Assembly: GCA_044375975.1 (NCBI GenBank)
Contig: JBILLQ010000100.1
Coordinates: forward strand, 1-8,471
Reading direction: 5' to 3'
DNA: 8,471 nt
Source of the DNA: UBA5018 sp044375975
Lineage (GTDB): Bacteria; Cyanobacteriota; Cyanobacteriia; PCC-6307; Cyanobiaceae
Part shown: positions 1-5,805 of the stretch, piece by piece
Numbering within the stretch: position 1 is the first letter of the stretch
How the letters are laid out: the number at the start of each line of letters is the position of its first letter
Made by a program: the position numbers and the translations under genes
Notes under the pieces: model-generated
Databases searched by the model: none
What the model saw: only the letters and a program-made list of their open reading frames with translations
Told to the model about the DNA's origin: nothing

Positions 1-181
1 TTTCATCGTGGAGAAACGAGGGGCATCTGCACCTCTGGAATGACAGCTCGTCAATCCACCCTGTTCACCCTCTGATCAGGGCATTCGGGCCTCGGGTTTT
101 ACACCACGCAAAGGGACGCTGCCGGAGGAGAATTGGTGTGCAGCCGAACGTGACGTTCTAAAAGGAATTACCTCAGATGAT

Positions 182-778
182 TTGAAGGAGATTGAGGGTC
201 GGATAAGGGGCATGATCCAGCATGAGAATGACTTGCTAAATCATCGTATTCAATGGTTCTTGATCATTAACGGCTTCCTGTTAACTGCAACAGCATCTCT
301 CAAGGCCCAACCATCAAGCGACACATTGCTTATGCTGATCATCCTCGCCATAGTTGGTTTCTTGATCTGTGTTTCATTCTGGTTTTCCCTTGGCATTGGG
401 AGACGTGGGGTTGGGCGACTGGCCGATATGTGGGAACATTATTACGGCCTTTATTACCGCCAAGAGGAGCCCACTGGTTGTCATCAGATTGGAGTACTCG
501 GCTGGAGGTCTAATGAGTGGGCAACAAGAGCCGCCCCCTGGTACGCACTACCCATAATCTTTGGAATTGTTTGGATTGTGCTTCTCTGTGCCAATATTGT
601 TAGCAAGCCGGTGGCTGCCGACATATCGCATCGTATACTGATTGTTCAGCCTACCGGACAAGTAGTGGAAATACCAATAGATACCTCCCTGAATTCAACT
701 ATTACTATCCAGGTTCCCAATGAAAAAATAAGGATTGAGCTGCCCAAAAGAGCCCCGCAAAAAATTAATAAGCCATAG
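182..778 (+). CDS. hypothetical membrane protein, about three transmembrane segments
   Basis: I do not recognise a named family. The 198-residue product begins with a charged helix that reads RIRGMIQHENDLLNHRIQW. This resembles the start of unnamed small bacterial membrane proteins (R-x-MI-x-HE-x-L-x-NHR, then a hydrophobic stretch). Hydrophobic segments lie at about residues 24-40, 48-70 and 120-141. The C-terminal 55 residues alternate polar and hydrophobic residues in a beta-rich manner and end in a basic tail. The start is uncertain. TTG at 182 keeps the charged helix but has only AAAGGA about 15 nt upstream. ATG at 212 is residue 11 and also lacks a well-spaced ribosome site. The same frame stays open back to 44 without another good start. 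Base composition is AT-richer than the genes on the right. No neighbour suggests a function. That it is a gene is likely; its role is unknown. Confidence 0.6.
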   Translation: MKEIEGRIRGMIQHENDLLNHRIQWFLIINGFLLTATASLKAQPSSDTLLMLIILAIVGFLICVSFWFSLGIGRRGVGRLADMWEHYYGLYYRQEEPTGCHQIGVLGWRSNEWATRAAPWYALPIIFGIVWIVLLCANIVSKPVAADISHRILIVQPTGQVVEIPIDTSLNSTITIQVPNEKIRIELPKRAPQKINKP

Positions 779-995
779 GGATATTAATTTTGCTGATATG
801 TCTCTGTCGGGAATTGCTACTAGCTACTGCCCACCTATTGCCCACAATTTAGACGCTTCGAACAAGACAATCGAATGGACATGCCACCACCGGCCCTTTG
901 CTCCACCACCCGAAGCTCCTTGCCTGCCCTCACGGCCAGCCTTAGCTGCATCGAAGGCCGTTGATGTCTAAGCTTGAATTACGCACGGATGCCAG

Positions 996-1229
996 ATGCC
1001 GACAATTCTGCGAAGCGGACCCTACAGAGTTTATTTCTATAGTCATGAGCCCAATGAGCCTGCGCATGTTCATGTTGATCGTGACAAGGCTTCTTGCAAG
1101 ATGTGGCTTAACCCCGTTGCCCTGGCCAGCAGCTTGGGGTTCAAGGCTGGGGAGCTTAGGGACGTGGAACGCCTCGTGAGCTCAAACAGAGCTATGCTTG
1201 TGAAGGCGTGGGAGGAGTTTCATGGCTAA
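996..1229 (+). CDS. DUF4160 family protein, possible toxin half of a toxin-antitoxin-like pair
   Basis: The 77-residue product has the DUF4160 layout. It has an MPTI start, an early aromatic strand (YRVYFYSHEPNEPAHVHVD) with the family's characteristic histidine cluster (H17, H24, H26), a middle WLNPV segment, and a C-terminal helix ending in a Trp-containing AWEEF motif. The length is usual for the family. Its last 8 bases overlap the start of the DUF2442 gene, so the two are almost certainly co-translated. DUF4160 and DUF2442 genes are frequently adjacent in bacteria. The pair is suspected to be a toxin-antitoxin module because of size and organisation, but I know of no established biochemistry, so the toxin label is inference. 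The start follows the family's MPTI consensus; no clear ribosome site precedes it. An overlapping frame at 961-1179 is rejected as a shadow. Confidence 0.85.
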   Translation: MPTILRSGPYRVYFYSHEPNEPAHVHVDRDKASCKMWLNPVALASSLGFKAGELRDVERLVSSNRAMLVKAWEEFHG

Positions 1230-1482
1230 CCCTGGCGAACGTGTCGTGAATGTGAGCTCCACTGATATCCAGCTCGTCGTTGATCTTGAAGATGGTAGAA
1301 GTATTTCAGTCCCATTGACGTGGTATCCAAGATTGTTGCATGCCACGCAAAAAGAACGCGACGATTGGCAAGTCGCTGGGGGTGGGTTTGGTATTCACTG
1401 GCCATCTATTGACGAGGATCTCAGCGTCGAGGGACTACTTCGGGGGGCTCCCGCACCTCGCGTGCGCGTTATGAGCAGCTAA
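1222..1482 (+). CDS. DUF2442 domain protein, putative partner of DUF4160
   Basis: The 86-residue product matches DUF2442 closely. It has a short beta-strand pair, then LEDGRSISVPLTWYPRLLHAT at about residues 22-42. This is followed by an Arg/Trp helix (KERDDW) and the hallmark G-x-GIHWPSIDEDLSVEGLL at about residues 55-73. The start ATG sits inside the end of the DUF4160 gene (ATGGCTAA), which implies translational coupling. In DUF2442-DUF4160 pairs the DUF2442 member is usually taken as the antitoxin-like partner; this is inference from gene order, since no DNA-binding helix-turn-helix is obvious. The gene is intact and runs convergently towards the channel gene, with 86 bp between the two stop codons. 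Confidence 0.88.
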   Translation: MANPGERVVNVSSTDIQLVVDLEDGRSISVPLTWYPRLLHATQKERDDWQVAGGGFGIHWPSIDEDLSVEGLLRGAPAPRVRVMSS

Positions 1483-1568
1483 CACCGCCATTCATCTGAG
1501 CAGCACCCTGCAGGCAAGCTTGTCTGGCCTTGAACAGCTTCCCATTTCAGGCCTTCCCAGGCCCTCCC

Positions 1569-3032
1569 CTAGGCATGTTTCGATTGGAGGTGGGCTTGGG
1601 TGGTTTCCTGGATGGCCAGGCGGCGTATTTCGAGGATTTGGCCGATTTCGCGGGCAAAGCTGGGCTGGCGATCGATCATTTGGTTTACCACTTTGGCTGA
1701 GATTTTCATTACCTCCAGGTCGTTGCTGGCCGCTATGGTTACGGCGCTCGGCTCGCCGGAAAACAGGCTCATCTCGCCGAAGAATTCTCCACTTCTAAGC
1801 GAAAGTAATTCTATTTCTTCCCCCGTTTCTAGGCGTGCGAACATCGTCGCTTGTCCGGTGACAATAATAAACAGTTCGTTATCTAGCTGGCCCTGGCGAA
1901 TTACTTTTTCGCCGGCGGCAAAATGCTGTAGGGCAATGCCTGAAGTGGAGGTTGTTTGGCTGCTCTCTTCGCGATTGATCGGCACATAGGAGGGGATGGC
2001 CTGCAGGCTTTCGCTGAATTTCTTGGCGATGCCTTTCTGCTGGCTGGTGGGCCCATGGAAGTGATATAGGGTGCGAATTGGGAAGGGAATTGAAAGGTTG
2101 TCGCGTTTGGCCGCGTACCACACCCTGGTCATGAATCGCTCGCGTATCTGTTCTATTTCGCTATAGTCGCGGATAAAGAACTTCACCTCGTAATTAACCG
2201 TGGAATCGCAATAGTTGAGTGTGAATACTTCTGGCTGGGGATCCAGCAGGATGCCTTTGGTTTCGAGGGCCGTATTTCTCAGCACCTGTTTGGCCAGGTT
2301 GGGTGGATCGTTATACGAAAAACCGATCTGGATCCGTTCAGCGTGGATTAATGTGGGCTTGGTGAAATTGCGAATCACCTCACTGCTGATCAACTTGTGG
2401 GGAATCACCACCATTTCCCGCTCCAGGGTGAGCAGTCGCACGGCCCGCCAGTTGATATCGATCACCTGGCCCACCACGCCGCTCACCTCCAGCCAGTCGC
2501 CCACCGTGAATGGCCGCTCGAATAGCAGCGCAATCCCAGACATCACGCTGCCGAGGGTGTCCTGGAGGGCCAGGCCGATCACGATCGAACTCACCCCCAG
2601 GGCGGTTACCAAACCGGCCAGATCGGCGTTCCACACCGTGGCCAGCACGAACGCCGTGCCCAGCAGGATCAGGAATAGCCGCGCCAGGTCGATCAGCAGC
2701 TTCGGCACCCGGGCTCGCCAGGTGTCTACCTCTGCCTGCTCGAACAGGATCACGTTGAGCAAAGATAGGGCGGCATGGATAACGCACACCCAAAACACCG
2801 TCTCGACGGTTCTAAACAGACGGCTGCCGGTATCCAGCAGCAGCAGATGCTGCAAAAACACCAACAGCACCAGCATTGGCAGCAGCACATCCCGCACCAG
2901 CCGCACCGGGCCGGCGATGGTGAGCTTCCGTCGCTGCAGGCGGTGGATCAGTTCCCCCAACAGGATTGTGAGCAGCGGAAAGCCGATGGCCAGGCCGATG
3001 CCCCAGATCCAGATGGGCGCTCCTGTGTTCAT
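1569..3032 (-). CDS. MscS-family channel with C-terminal cyclic-nucleotide-binding domain
   Basis: The 487-residue inner-membrane protein has transmembrane helices at about residues 7-27, 48-66, 75-98 and 113-134. An MscS pore helix and beta domain follow from about 137, including ALGVSSIVIGLALQDTLGSV and the GDWLEV-x-GVVG-x-V strand. The MscS vestibule continues to about 325. A linker (330-365) leads to a cyclic-nucleotide-binding fold at about 366-470 (FAAGEKVIRQG, then GEFFGEMSLFSGEPSAVTIAA). Such fusions are called bacterial cyclic-nucleotide-gated channels; gating by cAMP or cGMP is reported for some. The ribose-binding Glu is present (E420), but the phosphate-binding Arg expected in the G-x-x-R-x-A-T motif is Ser (S429), so nucleotide binding is doubtful. 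The start ATG overlaps the cyclase stop codon (ATGA), with no separate ribosome site visible, so translation is probably coupled to the cyclase. Confidence 0.93.
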   Translation of the reverse strand: MNTGAPIWIWGIGLAIGFPLLTILLGELIHRLQRRKLTIAGPVRLVRDVLLPMLVLLVFLQHLLLLDTGSRLFRTVETVFWVCVIHAALSLLNVILFEQAEVDTWRARVPKLLIDLARLFLILLGTAFVLATVWNADLAGLVTALGVSSIVIGLALQDTLGSVMSGIALLFERPFTVGDWLEVSGVVGQVIDINWRAVRLLTLEREMVVIPHKLISSEVIRNFTKPTLIHAERIQIGFSYNDPPNLAKQVLRNTALETKGILLDPQPEVFTLNYCDSTVNYEVKFFIRDYSEIEQIRERFMTRVWYAAKRDNLSIPFPIRTLYHFHGPTSQQKGIAKKFSESLQAIPSYVPINREESSQTTSTSGIALQHFAAGEKVIRQGQLDNELFIIVTGQATMFARLETGEEIELLSLRSGEFFGEMSLFSGEPSAVTIAASNDLEVMKISAKVVNQMIDRQPSFAREIGQILEIRRLAIQETTQAHLQSKHA

Positions 3033-5209
3033 CGAAGCGCCGGCAGCTCGCTGGCCGCACCCACCTTGGCGCCGCTGAGTCTCCAGGCCTTATTACCAGG
3101 CGGAGCCATGCTGGTGGGCTCAAATTGATATAGATCTTCGAGACGGTGATGCACCACCTCTGAAACCATCACGGCGCCGCAGGGGCAGGCCTGGCTGAGG
3201 GCGTGGGCTTGCTTCACGGTTTCCCCCCAGATGTCATATACCACTCGGCTCTTGCCCACAATTCCGGCCACGATGTCGCCGGAATGGATGCCAATTTGGA
3301 TACCGAGCTGGAAGCCCCGCTCAATATTAAAACGCCTCAGGATGCCGAGCATTTCGATGGCAAAATCCAGGGCCCGTTTGTCATGGTCGAGATAGGGCAC
3401 GGACAGGCCACATACTGCCAGGTAGCTGTCGCCGATGGTTTTCACCTTCTCTAAGCCAAATTTTTCGGCCAGGTCGTCGAAGGAGGCGACTAGGTCGTTG
3501 AGGATGGCCAGGGATTCATAGGCACTGAGCGCGGAAACAAGCTTCGAAAAACCCTTCAGATCTGCGAAGAGCACCGCCACGTTGTTCACTTCTTCGGCAA
3601 TCTGGCTTTCGCCCCGCTGCAGCCGCCGGGCAATCGCCGAGGGAAAAACGCTGAACAGCAGCCGCTCATTCTCTTGATTCTTTTGATCTACAAGTGCTGT
3701 CTGGGTTTGGAGGCTCTGCACCATGGCGTTAAACGACTGGCCCAGTTCGCCGAACTCATCCCTGGATTTCAACTCGGGAATGCCTGTTAGTTCGCCGGAA
3801 GATACCCTGCGGGCGCTCTCGATCAGTTGCTGCACCGGCTTTACAAACAGATGAGCCAGGGCCATGGCCAGCAGGGTGATCAGCAGGATCAGCAGAGTCA
3901 CCGAGATTAAAATCTGACGCTGGAAGGCGTAGATCGGGGCGTAGGCCTCCGCCAGATCCATCTGGGAGAGGATCACCCAATCGAGCCCCTGGATCTGCAG
4001 CGGCGCATAGGAACTAAGCACGGGAATACCGCGATAGTCGACCACATTCAAGGTGCCACTGCCGCCGGCGATCGCCTTGGTGGCCGCCGGAGTGGATACC
4101 GGCTGCTGCAGGATCGTGGTGCCGTATTGCCGCAGGCGCTGAATGGCAGCATCTTTCATGCCCCGGGACTTCAATTGGGCGAGAAAGGCTGTGGGATTCT
4201 CCAGAAAGAAGCGGGAGGCCGAGCGCATCAGCTTGTCATTGCCCACCAGGATGGTTTCTCCAGATTTGCCGAGTCCGTCTTGGCGCCATTGCTGATTGCC
4301 GGTCATCACCCTGTTGATCTCGTCAACGGGCATCTGAAAGGCCAGCACGCCCACCAGTTTGGAGCCGTTGTAGATCGGAGCGGCGATAAAGGAGGCGGGC
4401 ATGCCGTAGGAGGGGGCGTAGGCGGCGAAATCGGCAAGTTGCGTGAAATCCTTCTCCTTTGATGCGATCACCTGCCGCACCAGCTGGGCCAGATTGCTGT
4501 CTTTGTATGGACCTGTTTCCAGGTTTGTGCCATAGTCAGTTTCTTTGAATACCGTGTAAACGATCTGTCCCTGGGGATTGATCAGGAACATGTCGTAGTA
4601 GCCAAACCGGGAGACAATATTGCGAAATACCGGGTGATAGCGACGATGCACCTCTGAGTAGGCGCTGCCATCCGTTGCTGCCACCAGCCGTTGCTTTTTG
4701 CCTATGGGATTGGCATTGGCAGCAATATAGTTGGCCTGCAGGTAGCGGGTGGCCCCGTCGCTGGGTAAATAGGCGGGGAGATTCGGTGTACCCGCATGGA
4801 ATTTATCGAGCCGCGGCAGGAATTCTTTTTGATAATATGCTTCGAGTGTCTTGGCATTTAAGTCTGTTACTTTTGTCTTTTCCAGCTGCTTGAATGCCAC
4901 ATCAAATTCCCCTGTGGCAGCAACAATCGAAAGATCTTCGCTAAGGGTTTGGGTGTGGTTTTGAATGTTGCGAAAATAAGCCTCAATTTGATATGCCTTT
5001 GAGGCCCGAACGCTGGTGAGCTGATTGAAGACGCGATCGGTGAGATTTATCTGGCCGCTGCGATAGCCCAGGGCGGCTGTGAACAGGGTGGAGAAGCCGC
5101 TCGCCAGCAGCAGCATCAAGATGAGCTTGGATTTGATGCTCAGTTGATCCACCGAACCCCTGGAGAGGGTGCGTATCCACGCCAGGGACCCGTTCTTTAG
5201 CAAGGCCAT
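3029..5209 (-). CDS. membrane-bound class III adenylate-cyclase-type protein (Cache-HAMP-cyclase)
   Basis: The product is 726 residues, counted from the ATG at 5209; a TTG two codons earlier (5215) is possible. It has a transmembrane helix at about 28-49 and a large periplasmic Cache-type sensor at about 50-428 (YYDMFLINPQGQIVYTVFKE, then FIAAPIYNGSKLVGVLAFQMP). A second helix lies at 431-455, followed by a HAMP domain to about 505 (DEFGELGQSFNAMVQSL), a coiled linker and a cyclase domain at about 541-712. Both metal-binding aspartates are present (D550 in LFADLKGFS, D594 in KTIGDSY). The purine-selecting residues are Lys590 and Asp659, the adenylate rather than guanylate pattern. The transition-state Asn and Arg of the TVN-x-ASR motif are replaced by Lys666 and Ala670 (ETVKQAHALS), so activity may be weak, altered or absent. 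The ligand of the sensor is unknown. It is the first gene of an operon with the channel gene. Confidence 0.93.
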   Translation of the reverse strand: MALLKNGSLAWIRTLSRGSVDQLSIKSKLILMLLLASGFSTLFTAALGYRSGQINLTDRVFNQLTSVRASKAYQIEAYFRNIQNHTQTLSEDLSIVAATGEFDVAFKQLEKTKVTDLNAKTLEAYYQKEFLPRLDKFHAGTPNLPAYLPSDGATRYLQANYIAANANPIGKKQRLVAATDGSAYSEVHRRYHPVFRNIVSRFGYYDMFLINPQGQIVYTVFKETDYGTNLETGPYKDSNLAQLVRQVIASKEKDFTQLADFAAYAPSYGMPASFIAAPIYNGSKLVGVLAFQMPVDEINRVMTGNQQWRQDGLGKSGETILVGNDKLMRSASRFFLENPTAFLAQLKSRGMKDAAIQRLRQYGTTILQQPVSTPAATKAIAGGSGTLNVVDYRGIPVLSSYAPLQIQGLDWVILSQMDLAEAYAPIYAFQRQILISVTLLILLITLLAMALAHLFVKPVQQLIESARRVSSGELTGIPELKSRDEFGELGQSFNAMVQSLQTQTALVDQKNQENERLLFSVFPSAIARRLQRGESQIAEEVNNVAVLFADLKGFSKLVSALSAYESLAILNDLVASFDDLAEKFGLEKVKTIGDSYLAVCGLSVPYLDHDKRALDFAIEMLGILRRFNIERGFQLGIQIGIHSGDIVAGIVGKSRVVYDIWGETVKQAHALSQACPCGAVMVSEVVHHRLEDLYQFEPTSMAPPGNKAWRLSGAKVGAASELPALR

Positions 5210-5410
5210 GGCCAAATCTAGGTGAATGGTGCGAAAGTTTTGTATTCATTGCAACCCTTCCGGCCCCTGCGTCAGAAAAGTTGGTCGCTCGATTTGACCT
5301 ACCCACCAGCGGTTTTGGGAGGGCTATTCCCTGCATCCTCTTTTGGAGTTTGAAGATGAGGTCAGCGAGAGATGGGGCTGTTGCTTCAATCCGAAAATGG
5401 TTTGAGGAAT

Positions 5411-5416
5411 AGGGAG
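5411..5416 (+). promoter_or_regulatory. ribosome binding site of the hicB remnant
   Basis: AGGGAG lies 7 nt before the ATG at 5424. It supports that codon as the original start of the now broken gene. Confidence 0.55.
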
Positions 5417-5423
5417 TTACGCC

Positions 5424-5690
5424 ATGAAACTGATGATAGTGGATGGCTTCAGCGCCAGAATTGATCATGATGCTGAGACCGATTTGCTTTAAGGAGAGAT
5501 CCTTGGCTTAGTGGGGGTGCTGACTTCTGCGGCGCGAATCCTCAGGAGCTACGGCAGGAGTTCAGGAAGTTGTTGGACGTATTCCTTGAGGTCTGCCAGC
5601 AGAAAGGCATCGAGATTGGGAGGCGGTTTTCAGGTAAGTTCAATCTTCGGATTCCACCCGAGTTCCCCGCGGCTTGATGATGGCAACCGT
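5424..5690 (+). pseudogene. hicB: decayed HicB-family antitoxin gene
   Basis: Reading across three frames recovers a HicB-like antitoxin. Frame one, from ATG 5424, gives DGFSARIDHDAETDLL and then a TAA stop at 5490-5492. It continues as GEILGLVG to a G run at 5513-5517, where one base appears lost. The next frame (from 5516) gives GADFCGANPQELRQEFRKLL and then DVFLEVCQQKGIE and RRFSGKFNLRIPPE, the HicB C-terminal signature. After 5662 a further one-base loss shifts the frame; restoring it yields ELHRGLMMAT, as expected at the start of the DNA-binding helix region. Similarity fades by about 5690. HicB proteins normally neutralise the mRNA-cleaving toxin HicA and repress their own operon; no hicA is visible here. 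One stop and two frameshifts indicate a dead gene, although sequencing errors in G/C runs could explain the frameshifts. Confidence 0.8.
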
Positions 5691-5793
5691 TAGCCGCCAC
5701 ACCCCCCTCCAGGCTTATCAATTACAAATCACAACTTAAGCGGCAGTGGCCCAGCGGGCTCCATTGAGAATTGCCTCCAGCAATCAGCTAGTC

Positions 5794-5797
5794 AGGG
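5794..5797 (+). promoter_or_regulatory. ribosome binding site deciding the LodA-like start
   Basis: AGGG lies 8 nt before the ATG at 5806. The alternative in-frame GTG at 5746 has no such site. The ATG at 5806 also leaves only a short leader before the conserved IHPSIGIARVGN motif, so it is preferred. Confidence 0.5.
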
Positions 5798-5805
5798 TAA
5801 AGGCC

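Larger units (their letters stand above)
5210..5805. other. gap between divergent operons with no intact gene
   Basis: About 600 bases separate the leftward cyclase gene from the rightward LodA-like gene. The only coding trace I can see is the broken hicB in its middle. The 214 bases on the cyclase side should contain that operon's promoter, but I cannot point to convincing -35/-10 boxes. No hicA-like reading was found there in any forward frame. The 115 bases between the hicB remnant and the oxidase start include an AT-rich patch around 5716-5738 that could hold a promoter. Confidence 0.5.

Noticed and set aside
2..43. Possible C-terminal tail of an upstream gene (FIVEKRGASAPLE then TGA).
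   Set aside because: Only 13 codons are visible and nothing in them is recognisable, so it cannot be told from chance.
735..971. 78-codon forward frame between the membrane gene and DUF4160.
   Set aside because: It overlaps the end of the preceding gene, is low-complexity and Pro/Ala rich at its end, and matches nothing I know; the 779-995 gap looks non-coding.
1550..1563. Inverted repeat GGCCT-TCCC-AGGCC between the convergent DUF2442 and channel genes.
   Set aside because: Five base pairs with no following T run on either strand; too weak to call a terminator.
2215..3078. 287-codon forward frame opposite the channel gene.
   Set aside because: Ser/Arg/Thr-rich composition typical of an antisense shadow in a GC-rich gene; the opposite strand has clear MscS domains.
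4068..4075. Single GCGATCGC octamer (cyanobacterial HIP1 sequence).
   Set aside because: One copy in 8.5 kb is compatible with chance and lies inside a coding region, so it only weakly supports a cyanobacterial origin.
4983..5468. 161-codon reverse frame running across the cyclase start and the gap.
   Set aside because: It overlaps the cyclase N-terminus in another frame and the hicB remnant on the other strand, and has no recognisable motif.
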